This document shows, in pieces, positions 15,857 to 23,565 of a stretch of DNA of 45,387 nt. Positions within the stretch are counted from its first letter, which is position 1. Every line of letters begins with the position of its first letter. A model generated the notes under the pieces. It was not told the DNA's origin, searched no databases, and was given only the letters and a program-made list of their open reading frames with translations. Both the position numbers and the translations under genes were made by a program. This stretch comes from an uncultured Parabacteroides sp. (GTDB lineage: Bacteria > Bacteroidota > Bacteroidia > Bacteroidales > Tannerellaceae): assembly GCF_902493135.1 (NCBI RefSeq), contig NZ_CABUOD010000040.1, forward strand, positions 1 to 45,387, read 5' to 3'.

Positions 15857-15870
15857 GAAACGACAGTTTC
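15857..15870. repeat. Single GAAAC-N4-GTTTC palindrome
   Basis: GAAACGACAGTTTC keeps both outer pentamers of the palindrome found in the 13.8 and 40.5 kb arrays, with a different centre. It stands alone between the divergent sensor kinase and SUI1 genes and may be a chance match. Confidence 0.35.
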
Positions 15871-15874
15871 AGTT

Positions 15875-15891
15875 CGGCCTTGGCGAGGCCG
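15875..15891. other. Short GC-rich hairpin upstream of the SUI1 gene
   Basis: CGGCCT (15875-15880) pairs with AGGCCG (15886-15891) around a TGGCG loop. It lies upstream of the promoter at 15907, so it is not in the SUI1 leader. It could be an operator or the end of a short divergent transcript. Confidence 0.3.
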
Positions 15892-15906
15892 GATTATCGT
15901 CGGGTA

Positions 15907-15937
15907 TTGTTTATCCCGGCGTTAATTTGTAGATTTG
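15907..15937 (+). promoter_or_regulatory. Promoter of the SUI1-addA operon
   Basis: TTG (15907-15909), a 20-nt spacer and TAGATTTG (15930-15937) fit the Bacteroidetes -33/-7 pattern. The predicted leader to the ATG at 15961 is about 17 nt. Confidence 0.6.
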
Positions 15938-15960
15938 ACCCCATAAAGAAAGGATGAAAT

Positions 15961-16305
15961 ATGAAGAGTAACGACTGGAAGGACCGTTTGGGAGTCATGT
16001 ATTCGACGAACCCGGATTTTCAATATAACACAGGAGACGGAGAGGAAGAAGAAACGCTTCCGAAAGAGAAGCAGCAGTTGCGCATCGCTTTGGATAAGCG
16101 GAACCGGGGCGGCAAAGCCGTGACATTGGTGACCGGTTTCCGGGGGACGGCTGCCGATCTGGAAGCGCTTGGGAAGTTCCTGAAAGTAAAATGCGGCGTC
16201 GGCGGCTCGGCCAAAGACGGGGAAATCATCGTACAGGGTGACCTGCGCCCTAAAGTGCTGGAATTATTGCAAAAGGAAGGCTACGTCAAAAGCCGCATAA
16301 TCTGA
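15961..16305 (+). CDS. SUI1/eIF1-like translation factor (YciH family)
   Basis: This 114-residue protein has a disordered, acidic N terminus (about 1-35) and a C-terminal SUI1 domain. The domain shows LDKRNRGGKAVTLVTGF, the basic loop that contacts the ribosome, then KCGVGGSAKDGEIIVQGD and LLQKEGY. Bacterial YciH relatives influence the accuracy of start-codon selection, and the exact role in Bacteroidetes is not settled. The next gene, addA, starts 4 nt after the stop, so expression is probably coupled even though the functions seem unrelated. Confidence 0.9.
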   Translation: MKSNDWKDRLGVMYSTNPDFQYNTGDGEEEETLPKEKQQLRIALDKRNRGGKAVTLVTGFRGTAADLEALGKFLKVKCGVGGSAKDGEIIVQGDLRPKVLELLQKEGYVKSRII

Positions 16306-16309
16306 TCGT

Positions 16310-19300
16310 ATGCTGACAGTCTACAGAGCCTCCGCCGGAGCCGGGAAAACGCACAAGCTGACCGGTGAATATCTGACCTTGCTGTTTACGGGGCCGGGCG
16401 CTTTTCGCCGTATCCTTGCCGTGACCTTTACGAACAAGGCGACGGACGAGATGAAGACCCGTATTGTCGACGAACTGTACAATCTGGCTTCCGGAAGGAA
16501 ATCGGATTATGTGGAATTGCTGAAGTCCGCCTATTCGTTGACGGAGGTCCAGGTGCGGAAACAGGCGGCCAAGATATTGATCGATATCCTGCATGATTAT
16601 TCCGCTTTCAACATCAGTACGATCGACCGCTTTTTCCAGCAGACCATGCGTGCCTTTACGCGCGAGATCGGTTTGCAGGGCGGCTACGGGATCGAGATGG
16701 ACCAGGAACTGGTGCTCACGACGGCAATCGATCACCTGTTGTCGGATCTCGAAAAGCCCGAAAGCAAGGACTTGTTAGGCTGGCTGCTCCGGTTTGCGGA
16801 AGATAAGATAGAGAACGGAGGGGAATGGAACCTCCGTAAAGATATTATGGCCCTGAGCCGGGAGGTCTTCAAGGAGAGCTATAAGGCTTTCAGTGAAGCG
16901 GTCGGCCGGGATATAGAGGACAAGAAAGCGCTGGATGACTACAAAAACGAGCTGTACGGTATCATCCGTTCGGTGGAGGCCGCCGCTAAGGAACTGGGAG
17001 AACGCGGCTTGGCGATCCTGAATAAATACGGACTCAAAGTCACCGACTTCAAAGGCGGCAGCCGTTCGCCCCTGACGCTTCTCGACCGTCTGGTGCAAGG
17101 AGAGATGAAAGAGCCGTCGGCTACTTTTATCGGTCTGGCGGATAACCTGGACGGCTGTTTCACGAAAACGGTTTCGCTCGGTACCCGGCAGATCATCGGA
17201 TGTGCTTTTGAGGATGGATTGAACGATTGCATCAAAGGGATCGTTTCCCTGTTCAATAATCTGACCGCCTATAATACCGCCCGTGAAATTGTCCGTTATT
17301 ATTATACGTTGGGGATCCTGACCGATGTGTCCCGCCAGATAGCCGCCTACCGGGAAGAAAAGAATGTGATGTTGATTGCCGACACGACCGAATTGCTCAG
17401 TAAGGTGATCGGAGGCAGCGACGCCCCTTTCATTTACGAAAAGACCGGTACGCATGTCGACCACTATATGATAGACGAGTTTCAGGACACCAGCGGGATG
17501 CAGTGGGACAACTTTCGTCCTCTGATCGAAGAGAGCCTGGCGCATAGCCGGGACAACCTGATCGTGGGGGATGTGAAGCAGAGCATCTACCGTTTCCGCA
17601 ACTCGGACTGGAAGTTGCTGGACGAACAGGTGCAATCCGACTTTTCCCCCGAAGAAATCCATGAAGAGACGCTGAAGGATAACTGGCGTAGTTGCCGGAA
17701 TATCGTGGAGTTCAACAATGCCCTTTTTACGACACTTCCGGGTGTCCTGCAGGCTGTCTATAATGAAGCGCTGTCCGTCTCTTCCCTGAGCGAGGAACAG
17801 CGTGCGGCTTTTTTCACCAAGATCATGTCCGCCTATGGTAAAAGTTTCCAACAGGTTCCTCCTCCTTTCATGCAGAAAGACGGGCATGTACGGATTGAAT
17901 TTCTTTCCGGCGATGATGAGAAAGATTGGAAAGAAGAGGCCCTCGGACGTCTGCCCGGCGTGTTGGAGAAGTTGCAGGATAACGGATATGCGTTAAAGGA
18001 CATTGCGATCCTTGTCCGCACCAACCAGGAAGGGGCACAGGTGGCGGATGCATTGCTGGCCTATAAGGAAGAGCATCCTTCCGAACGCTACAACTACGAT
18101 ATTATTTCGGATGAGGCGTTGTTTGTCAGCGGTTCGACGGCTGTCCGTTTCATGGTTTCCCTGTTGCGTTACCTGAAGAACCCCGAAGACCGGACGAACG
18201 AGCAGATCGCTTTATACTCCTATCAGGTGTTGAAAGGGATATTTGGCGTCGAAGCCCCGGCTTTTCCGCCGGAAGTCGTCTCTGTCCTGCAAATTCTCTC
18301 CCGTCAGTCCCTCTATGAAATAACGGAAGGCCTGTTCCGCCTTTTTGCCGGCGACTTTCCCGAAAACGAGCAGGTTTTTGTCCAGGCTTTCCTGGATATG
18401 GTGTCCGAATATACCCAGAAGGAGAGCGCGGACCTGAACCGTTTCCTGAAATGGTGGGACGAAACGGGTTGCCGGAAAACGATTGCCACGCCGGACGGAC
18501 AGAACGCGATCCGTATCCTCACGGTCCATAAGTCGAAGGGGCTGGGCTTTAAGGTCGTAATCATTCCTTTCGGGGATTGGGAGATCGACCATAAGCCGAC
18601 AAAACCGGTCATCCTCTGGTGTCATCCGGAAGAGAAGCCGTTCGACCGCCTGCACCTGGTTCCCGTTCGCTACAGCCAGTCGTTGGGAAAGACGATTTTT
18701 GCAGGCGATTATTTTAAGGAACGCTTGCATGCCTTTATTGACAACCTGAATACGTTATATGTCGCTTTTACCCGTTCGAAAGAGGAGTTGATCGTTTTCT
18801 CTCCGCGTCCGAAGAAGATGAAGGAAGAAACCGGTGAAGTGGAAAAGATCTCGACTCTGACCGACGCCTTGTGGACCGGCCTGCGTACGGATCTGCCCGA
18901 TACGCGGGAGGGAGAGAAACTGATCTCGCTGCCTGCCGCTTTCGATATCGGAACAGGCGTTTTCGAGCTGGGCGACTGGTGGCATCCTGCCGCAAAGGAA
19001 GAGAACGGGGATATGCAGGAGATCGGGATGACGCGCCTTAGCTCCATTTCGCCGGACGACCGTTTGCAATTACGCCTGCATGGAAAAGGCTATTTCTTCG
19101 ATAATGCCCGCCGGAAACACGGGGCTTTGATGCACGAGGTGTTGAGCCGTATCCGTACCCGGAAGGATATTCCGCAGTCGGTCGAACGATACCGCCAGGA
19201 AGGGGTGATCGACAGAGAGGAAGCGGCGGCGCTCGTCGTACGTCTCGAAGAGTTGTTGAACCTGCCGGAAGCCGCCTCTTGGTATGACGGTACGGCACGT

Positions 19301-19537
19301 GTGTTGAACGAGGTCGATATCCTGTTCGGCAAAGGGCTGTCCAAGCGTCCGGACCGCGTGATGATCACCGGGAACCGTGTGGTCGTGGTCGACTATAAGT
19401 TTGGAGAACATGCCGACCAACGCTATCACAGCCAGGTAAGGAATTACCTGAAACTGATCCGGCAAATGGGGTATGACGAGGTGGAAGGTTTCCTTTGGTA
19501 TGTTGAATTAAACAAAATAGAAGCGGTGAAAGGGTGA
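16310..19537 (+). CDS. addA: AddA-like UvrD-family helicase with C-terminal PD-(D/E)XK nuclease
   Basis: This 1075-residue protein has the layout of the helicase-nuclease subunit of AddAB/RecBCD-type enzymes, which resect double-strand breaks for homologous recombination. Walker A is ASAGAGKT (7-14). Motif Ia is AVTFTNKATDEM. Walker B and motif III are YMIDEFQDTSG and IVGDVKQSIYRFRNSD. Motif V is LTVHKSKGLGFKVVIIPF and motif VI is LYVAFTRSKEELIVF. The nuclease core at the C terminus has Asp1015 and then VVVDYKFG with Asp1028 and Lys1030, preceded by a conserved His in KHGALMHEVL. The partner addB is usually a neighbour, but here the flanking genes are SUI1 and psd. The gene starts 4 nt after SUI1. 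Confidence 0.88.
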   Translation: MLTVYRASAGAGKTHKLTGEYLTLLFTGPGAFRRILAVTFTNKATDEMKTRIVDELYNLASGRKSDYVELLKSAYSLTEVQVRKQAAKILIDILHDYSAFNISTIDRFFQQTMRAFTREIGLQGGYGIEMDQELVLTTAIDHLLSDLEKPESKDLLGWLLRFAEDKIENGGEWNLRKDIMALSREVFKESYKAFSEAVGRDIEDKKALDDYKNELYGIIRSVEAAAKELGERGLAILNKYGLKVTDFKGGSRSPLTLLDRLVQGEMKEPSATFIGLADNLDGCFTKTVSLGTRQIIGCAFEDGLNDCIKGIVSLFNNLTAYNTAREIVRYYYTLGILTDVSRQIAAYREEKNVMLIADTTELLSKVIGGSDAPFIYEKTGTHVDHYMIDEFQDTSGMQWDNFRPLIEESLAHSRDNLIVGDVKQSIYRFRNSDWKLLDEQVQSDFSPEEIHEETLKDNWRSCRNIVEFNNALFTTLPGVLQAVYNEALSVSSLSEEQRAAFFTKIMSAYGKSFQQVPPPFMQKDGHVRIEFLSGDDEKDWKEEALGRLPGVLEKLQDNGYALKDIAILVRTNQEGAQVADALLAYKEEHPSERYNYDIISDEALFVSGSTAVRFMVSLLRYLKNPEDRTNEQIALYSYQVLKGIFGVEAPAFPPEVVSVLQILSRQSLYEITEGLFRLFAGDFPENEQVFVQAFLDMVSEYTQKESADLNRFLKWWDETGCRKTIATPDGQNAIRILTVHKSKGLGFKVVIIPFGDWEIDHKPTKPVILWCHPEEKPFDRLHLVPVRYSQSLGKTIFAGDYFKERLHAFIDNLNTLYVAFTRSKEELIVFSPRPKKMKEETGEVEKISTLTDALWTGLRTDLPDTREGEKLISLPAAFDIGTGVFELGDWWHPAAKEENGDMQEIGMTRLSSISPDDRLQLRLHGKGYFFDNARRKHGALMHEVLSRIRTRKDIPQSVERYRQEGVIDREEAAALVVRLEELLNLPEAASWYDGTARVLNEVDILFGKGLSKRPDRVMITGNRVVVVDYKFGEHADQRYHSQVRNYLKLIRQMGYDEVEGFLWYVELNKIEAVKG

Positions 19538-19539
19538 TA

Positions 19540-19573
19540 TATTTTTGTTATTCGGTAAAAATGAATATTTTTG
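19540..19573 (+). promoter_or_regulatory. psd promoter region with two -7 boxes
   Basis: Two exact TATTTTTG boxes lie at 19540-19547 and 19566-19573. The second also has a TTTG 18 nt upstream (19544-19547, inside the first box), so it is the better candidate. The predicted leader to 19610 is about 30 nt. Confidence 0.5.
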
Positions 19574-19609
19574 CAAATTCTTACGATAAATACTCGATTG
19601 GATTAAAGA

Positions 19610-20272
19610 ATGAAAGTACATAAAGAAGGAACAGGTCTATTATTAACGCTTTTCACGATATTCTTTGTCGTGGATGTTGCGCTGTATCATACTGTCGGTA
19701 GAAGTTGGGTATTCTATACCACGACTTTCGTCACCACAGTCCTGTTCTTGTTGGTACTTAACTTTTTCCGTAGCCCGTTCCGTCGTTTCCCGTTCGATTC
19801 GGAAGGGTTGGTGATCGCCCCGGCCGACGGTACGATCGTGGCGATCGAGGAAGTGATGGAGAATGAAATCCTGCATAGGGAATGCTTGCAGATATCCATA
19901 TTCATGTCCGTTTTCAATGTGCATGCCAACTGGTTCCCGGTGAACGGGATTGTCAAGCAGGTGTCACACCAGAACGGACGTTTCCGCGCTGCTTACTTGC
20001 CGAAGAGTAGCACGGAGAACGAGCGTTCGGCTGTTGTCATTACAACCCGTAACGGGGTAGATGTATTGGCACGCCAGATCGCAGGTGCGTTGGCACGACG
20101 TATCGTGACCTATGCCAAAGTCGGTGAAAAGTGCCACGTGGACGAGCAGATGGGCTTCATCAAGTTCGGTTCGCGTGTAGACGTTTACCTGCCTGTCGGG
20201 ACGGAAGTCCTGGTCGAGATGGATCAGAAGGTTACCGGTAACCAGACTCCGATAGCCCGTTTGGGAAAATAA
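19610..20272 (+). CDS. psd: Phosphatidylserine decarboxylase proenzyme
   Basis: This short, archaeal-type PSD (220 residues) converts phosphatidylserine to phosphatidylethanolamine at the inner membrane. It uses a pyruvoyl group made by self-cleavage. Two hydrophobic segments (about 8-27 and 35-52) anchor the N terminus. APADGTIVAIEEV, IFMSVFNVHANWFP and the cleavage site KFGSRVD follow, with the cut between Gly187 and Ser188. Ser188 would become the pyruvoyl residue of the small alpha chain. The gene is followed after 9 nt by pssA, which makes its substrate, so the two form a PE synthesis operon. Confidence 0.94.
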   Translation: MKVHKEGTGLLLTLFTIFFVVDVALYHTVGRSWVFYTTTFVTTVLFLLVLNFFRSPFRRFPFDSEGLVIAPADGTIVAIEEVMENEILHRECLQISIFMSVFNVHANWFPVNGIVKQVSHQNGRFRAAYLPKSSTENERSAVVITTRNGVDVLARQIAGALARRIVTYAKVGEKCHVDEQMGFIKFGSRVDVYLPVGTEVLVEMDQKVTGNQTPIARLGK

Positions 20273-20281
20273 GAGAAATAA

Positions 20282-20986
20282 ATGAGCATCAAGAATAGTA
20301 TACCTAATTTTGTTACCTGCTGCAGCCTGATATCGGGTTGTATCGCTTGTATTATGGCGTTAAGGGGGAACTTGCCGATGGCTACCCTGTGGATTGTCAT
20401 TGCGGCCGTTTTCGATTTCGGCGACGGTTTTGCCGCACGCTCCCTGCACGCTTACTCTCCGATGGGAAAGGAGTTGGATTCCCTTTCCGATATGGTAAGT
20501 TTCGGGGTTGCTCCCGGAATGATTGTCTATTGGTTGTTGGAGCAGGCGTGCATGACGACTCCTGTTTTGGGAGAGGCGGCCGGTTATGTCCCGTATATGG
20601 CTCTGGTGATACCGGTCTTTTCCGGATTGCGCCTTGCCAAATTCAATATCGATGAAAGGCAGACGACTTCTTTTATCGGTATGCCTGTCCCGGCTCATGC
20701 TCTTTTCTGGGCGTCTATCGGGTATGCGTTCGATTCGGCCGTACCGGTGGACAGCATCGGGTTTATTGCCGGAACGATAGTTGTGGCGGTTCTGTTCTCG
20801 TTTTTGCTGGTGTCTGAAGTCCCGATGTTCTCATTGAAAGTAAAGTCGTTGGCATGGAAAGGCAATGAGTTTCGCTATAGTTTAGTAGCCGGGGCGGTGG
20901 CCTTTGTGGCTCTCTTTGGTGTTCTGGGCATTGCCGGAACAATCATTCTCTATATAACCTTGTCTTTTTTTAACAAAAGAAGATAA
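20282..20986 (+). CDS. pssA: CDP-diacylglycerol--serine O-phosphatidyltransferase
   Basis: PssA joins CDP-diacylglycerol and serine to give phosphatidylserine and CMP. The 234-residue membrane protein has the CDP-alcohol phosphotransferase signature spread over 41-66: Asp-Gly at DFGDGFAARS, then GKELDSLSD with the two final catalytic Asp residues. It has about eight hydrophobic segments. It sits directly after psd and before a DUF4834 gene. Family and pathway are clear. Confidence 0.94.
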   Translation: MSIKNSIPNFVTCCSLISGCIACIMALRGNLPMATLWIVIAAVFDFGDGFAARSLHAYSPMGKELDSLSDMVSFGVAPGMIVYWLLEQACMTTPVLGEAAGYVPYMALVIPVFSGLRLAKFNIDERQTTSFIGMPVPAHALFWASIGYAFDSAVPVDSIGFIAGTIVVAVLFSFLLVSEVPMFSLKVKSLAWKGNEFRYSLVAGAVAFVALFGVLGIAGTIILYITLSFFNKRR

Positions 20987-20997
20987 ACAAGAGTTCG

Positions 20998-21005
20998 TAT
21001 CTTTG
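20998..21005 (+). promoter_or_regulatory. -7 box before the DUF4834 gene
   Basis: TATCTTTG matches TAnnTTTG exactly, 33 nt before the start at 21039. No -33 element is evident. It would allow transcription of the DUF4834 gene independent of psd-pssA. Confidence 0.45.
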
Positions 21006-21038
21006 TGTTTGTGTAATAAACCAACTAAGTGACGGAAT

Positions 21039-21305
21039 ATGTTTAAGTTTTTGTTTGTTATGTTCTTCTTCTTTATCCTGTTAGTTTTTCTAATGGGATT
21101 CTCTATCTTGCGTACCTTTAAAAATATCCTGTTCGGAAGCGGAAGTAGCGGAAAGAAGGGTGAACAACGCCGTCAGACAAGCGGTTACTCTTCCGACGCG
21201 CACAGCAACAGTTCTGCACGTGACGAATATGCTTCGCAGGCCTCCCGTAAAAAGATCTTTGCAAAAGAGGAAGGGGAGTATGTGGATTATGAGGAAGTAA
21301 AATAA
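21039..21305 (+). CDS. DUF4834 family small membrane protein
   Basis: This 88-residue protein has a very hydrophobic N-terminal anchor (about 2-25, rich in Phe and Leu). A flexible Ser/Gly-rich basic middle follows, and the conserved acidic end reads EGEYVDYEEVK. This matches the Bacteroidetes family DUF4834, whose function is unknown to me. A single membrane anchor with a cytoplasmic tail is likely. It follows pssA after 52 nt and is convergent with tadA, with only 5 nt between the two stops. Confidence 0.75.
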   Translation: MFKFLFVMFFFFILLVFLMGFSILRTFKNILFGSGSSGKKGEQRRQTSGYSSDAHSNSSARDEYASQASRKKIFAKEEGEYVDYEEVK

Positions 21306-21310
21306 GCTGT

Positions 21311-21754
21311 TCAGCGCTTGCGCTGAAAGAAGTTGCGCATTTCTTCGGCGCACTCGTTTTCGAGAACTCCTTTTTTGACTGTCGCTTTGGGATGTAAGGC
21401 TTTCGGTGCGTATTGCTGGAAGCCTCTTTTTTCGTCTGTCGCCCCGTAGACAATCTTGCTCAGTTGCGACCATCCGATCGCTCCGGCACACATCACGCAT
21501 GGTTCCACCGTCACGTAAAGGCTGCATCCGGTCAGATACTTGGCTCCCAAAACACCGACAGCCGCCGTTATTGCGAGCATCTCGGCATGGGCGGTCGGGT
21601 CGTTCAGACGTTCCGTCTGGTTGTGGGCGCGGGCTATGATCCGGTTGTTGCATACGATAACGGCTCCGACGGGAACTTCTCCCTCATCGGCGGCTGCACG
21701 GGCTTCTATCAGCGCCTGCTTCATGAAATATTCGTCGTTGAACGGGTCGATCAT
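21311..21754 (-). CDS. tadA: tRNA-specific adenosine deaminase TadA
   Basis: TadA converts A34 to inosine in the anticodon of tRNA-Arg(ACG), using zinc. The 147-residue protein has the zinc and catalytic residues His56-Ala-Glu58 (in PTAHAEML) and PCVMCAGA with Cys86 and Cys89. The conserved start region is MKQALIEARAAADEGEVPVG. Length is normal. The start overlaps the stop of the upstream small gene in an ATGA (21751-21754), so the two are translationally coupled. The related guanine deaminases are a less likely alternative, given the GAIGWSQLSKIVYG context. Confidence 0.9.
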   Translation of the reverse strand: MIDPFNDEYFMKQALIEARAAADEGEVPVGAVIVCNNRIIARAHNQTERLNDPTAHAEMLAITAAVGVLGAKYLTGCSLYVTVEPCVMCAGAIGWSQLSKIVYGATDEKRGFQQYAPKALHPKATVKKGVLENECAEEMRNFFQRKR

Positions 21755-21978
21755 CTTCTCATTTCGTTTTCGTTGAAAAGGGTGGGATAGTCCTCTTCCA
21801 GGGTTTTGAGTATGTGGGACAGGATGGTCTCGCGGTACCAGCGGGATTTGTTGATGATTTTATACCTGGCAAGATAACGTTCCACAGCCTTCTGCTCATC
21901 GTCGTTGAGCATGAAAGTGACCTTGTGCACGCGCGGGTGATTCGGCTGTGGAGATGAATATTTACGTTTCAGTGTCAT
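21751..21978 (-). CDS. Small RHH-like protein coupled to tadA
   Basis: This 75-residue protein is counted from the ATG at 21978. The frame stays open further upstream to a TTG, but a -7 box lies between, which favours this Met. The N terminus is basic (KRKYSSPQPNHPRVHK). A strand-helix-helix pattern follows, HKVTFMLNDDEQKAVERYL then NKSRWYRETILSHIL, which resembles ribbon-helix-helix DNA-binding proteins. The C terminus is acidic and overlaps tadA by 4 nt. I do not recognise a named family. It could regulate the divergent yraN promoter 50 bp away, or its own. Confidence 0.65.
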   Translation of the reverse strand: MTLKRKYSSPQPNHPRVHKVTFMLNDDEQKAVERYLARYKIINKSRWYRETILSHILKTLEEDYPTLFNENEMRR

Positions 21979-21985
21979 AGTTTTG

Positions 21986-21993
21986 CAAATGTA
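21986..21993 (-). promoter_or_regulatory. Promoter -7 box of the RHH-tadA operon
   Basis: On the minus strand 21993-21986 reads TACATTTG, an exact TAnnTTTG match. It ends 7 nt before the ATG at 21978, which implies an almost leaderless transcript. Confidence 0.55.
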
Positions 21994-22025
21994 AGGGTGA
22001 AAGCGCAAATAAAAAAGAAAAACGT

Positions 22026-22033
22026 TATATTTG
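22026..22033 (+). promoter_or_regulatory. yraN promoter -7 box
   Basis: TATATTTG matches TAnnTTTG exactly and ends 15 nt before the ATG at 22049. It also overlaps an in-frame TTG at 22031, which argues against that codon as the start. The divergent box at 21986 is only 32 bp away. Confidence 0.55.
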
Positions 22034-22048
22034 TGCAAATTACATGGA

Positions 22049-22414
22049 ATGGCTAAACGGAACGAAACAGGAAAAGACGGTGAATCGGTTGCACGTGCTT
22101 TTCTGGAAAAGCAGGGCTACAGGATTACCCATACGAACTGGCACTGGCATCATTATGAGCTGGATATCGTTGCAGTTAAGGATGCCTGGCTGGTAGTAGT
22201 AGAGGTGAAAACGCGTTCGGAAGATTACCTTTTGGCGCCGGAAGAAGCGGTCGATGCTCCCAAAATCCGCCGTATCGTGGCGGCAGCCGATGCGTATGTC
22301 CGCTTTTTCAATCTCGAACTTCCGGTCCGTTTCGACATCATAACCGTAATCAAAAAAGGAGAGGAGTTTGAAATAGATCATATAGAAGATGCTTTCTATG
22401 CTCCTTGCCGCTAA
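22049..22414 (+). CDS. yraN: YraN family (UPF0102) endonuclease-like protein
   Basis: This 121-residue protein has the fold signature of a small restriction-endonuclease-like family. It has GKDGESVARAFLEKQGY with the conserved Glu, HHYELDIVAVKD with the Asp, and VVVEVKTRSED with the E-x-K pair, then VRFDIITV. Members are widespread and may act on recombination or replication intermediates, but no firm role is known to me. I chose the ATG at 22049 because the promoter box overlaps the only upstream option. MmcQ/YjbR and birA genes follow in the same direction. Confidence 0.88.
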   Translation: MAKRNETGKDGESVARAFLEKQGYRITHTNWHWHHYELDIVAVKDAWLVVVEVKTRSEDYLLAPEEAVDAPKIRRIVAAADAYVRFFNLELPVRFDIITVIKKGEEFEIDHIEDAFYAPCR

Positions 22415-22433
22415 TAAACCAATATAGAGCAGT

Positions 22434-22790
22434 ATGAATATAGAAGAAGCCAGGGAATATTGCTTGTCGCTGAAGAATGTGACGGAATGTTTCCCTTTCG
22501 ATGATGTTTCGCTGGTGTTCAAGGTGGAAGGGAAGATGTTCCTGCTCCTGCCTTTGGACGCAGTGGAACCGTGCGTGTCGTTGAAATGCAACACCGATTA
22601 TGTCGAAGACTTGCGCGAACGATATACGGCAGTAGAAGGCGCCTATCATTTTAACAAGAAATACTGGAACACCATCTACCTCGGCCGGGATATGCCGGAC
22701 GGCGAGATCAGGCACTGGATCCATCATTCTTATCGCGAGGTGATCGCCAAGTTACCGAAAAAAATAAGAGAAGCCTACGAAAATGAATAA
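22434..22790 (+). CDS. MmcQ/YjbR family protein
   Basis: This 118-residue protein has the MmcQ/YjbR fold, described as a CyaY-like, possibly DNA-binding domain. Family features are the N-terminal EEAREYCLSLKNVTECFPF, a central strand pair with KMFLLLPL and VSLKCN, then HFNKKYWNTIYLGRDMPD and the terminal helix IRHWIHHSYREVIAKLPKK. The exact role is unknown. It overlaps birA by 8 nt, so the two are co-translated. Confidence 0.85.
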   Translation: MNIEEAREYCLSLKNVTECFPFDDVSLVFKVEGKMFLLLPLDAVEPCVSLKCNTDYVEDLRERYTAVEGAYHFNKKYWNTIYLGRDMPDGEIRHWIHHSYREVIAKLPKKIREAYENE

Positions 22791-23565
22791 CGAAAACGAA
22801 ACACCTAAGATCATCCGGCTTGACGAGACGGATTCGACCAATAACTACCTGCGGCAACAATGTGCAAAAGCCAGGTTGCCGGAAGGCAGCCTCGTCATAG
22901 CCGATTTTCAAACAGCCGGAAAGGGGCAGGTCGGAAACTCATGGGAGTCGGAAGCCGGAAAAAACTTGATGTTCAGCATTCTTTTGTATCCTGATTTTCT
23001 TCCCGCGAACCGCCAGTTCCTGATTTCCCAGATCGCTTCCCTGAGTGTGAAGGAGACGCTGGAGGGGGTTACGGATTCCGTCACGGTGAAATGGCCGAAC
23101 GATATTTACTGGAAAGACCGTAAGATATGCGGAATGCTGATCGAGAACGATCTGTCCGGGCAGCATCTCTATTGTTCCGTAATCGGTATCGGGCTTAATA
23201 TCAATCAGGAGGTATTCCGCAGCAATGCGCCCAACCCCGTATCCTTGACTCAGATTACAGGTAAGACGTATGACCGGGAAGAAGTACTGGCCCGCTTCCT
23301 GCGTATCTTCTTTCACTACTATTTCCTATTATTGCAGGAGAAAGAGGCAGAAATCCGCGCAGCCTATATGGCGGCCTTATATCATGGTGACGGTTATTAT
23401 TCCTATATCGATGAAAACGGCCCTTTCGAAGCTTGTATCCATGCAATCGAACCGACCGGCCATCTGATCCTGCAACTCCGTAGCGGCGAACGGAGAAGGT
23501 ATGCTTTTAAAGAGGTGACAACCGTTGTCCCCCGGCAAGACCTTCCGGCCGGTCTGTCATTGTGA
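22783..23565 (+). CDS. birA: Biotin--[acetyl-CoA-carboxylase] ligase, short form
   Basis: This enzyme makes biotinyl-AMP and transfers biotin to the carrier protein of acetyl-CoA or related carboxylases. The 260-residue protein has no N-terminal helix-turn-helix, so it cannot act as the E. coli-type repressor. Motifs are LDETDSTNNYL, the biotinyl-AMP loop QTAGKGQVGNSW, KWPNDIYWKDRKICGMLIE and the C-terminal domain around EPTGHLILQLRSGE. The gene overlaps the YjbR gene by 8 nt. Its last 59 nt overlap the convergent GH92 gene, an unusually long coding overlap. Confidence 0.92.
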   Translation: MNNENETPKIIRLDETDSTNNYLRQQCAKARLPEGSLVIADFQTAGKGQVGNSWESEAGKNLMFSILLYPDFLPANRQFLISQIASLSVKETLEGVTDSVTVKWPNDIYWKDRKICGMLIENDLSGQHLYCSVIGIGLNINQEVFRSNAPNPVSLTQITGKTYDREEVLARFLRIFFHYYFLLLQEKEAEIRAAYMAALYHGDGYYSYIDENGPFEACIHAIEPTGHLILQLRSGERRRYAFKEVTTVVPRQDLPAGLSL

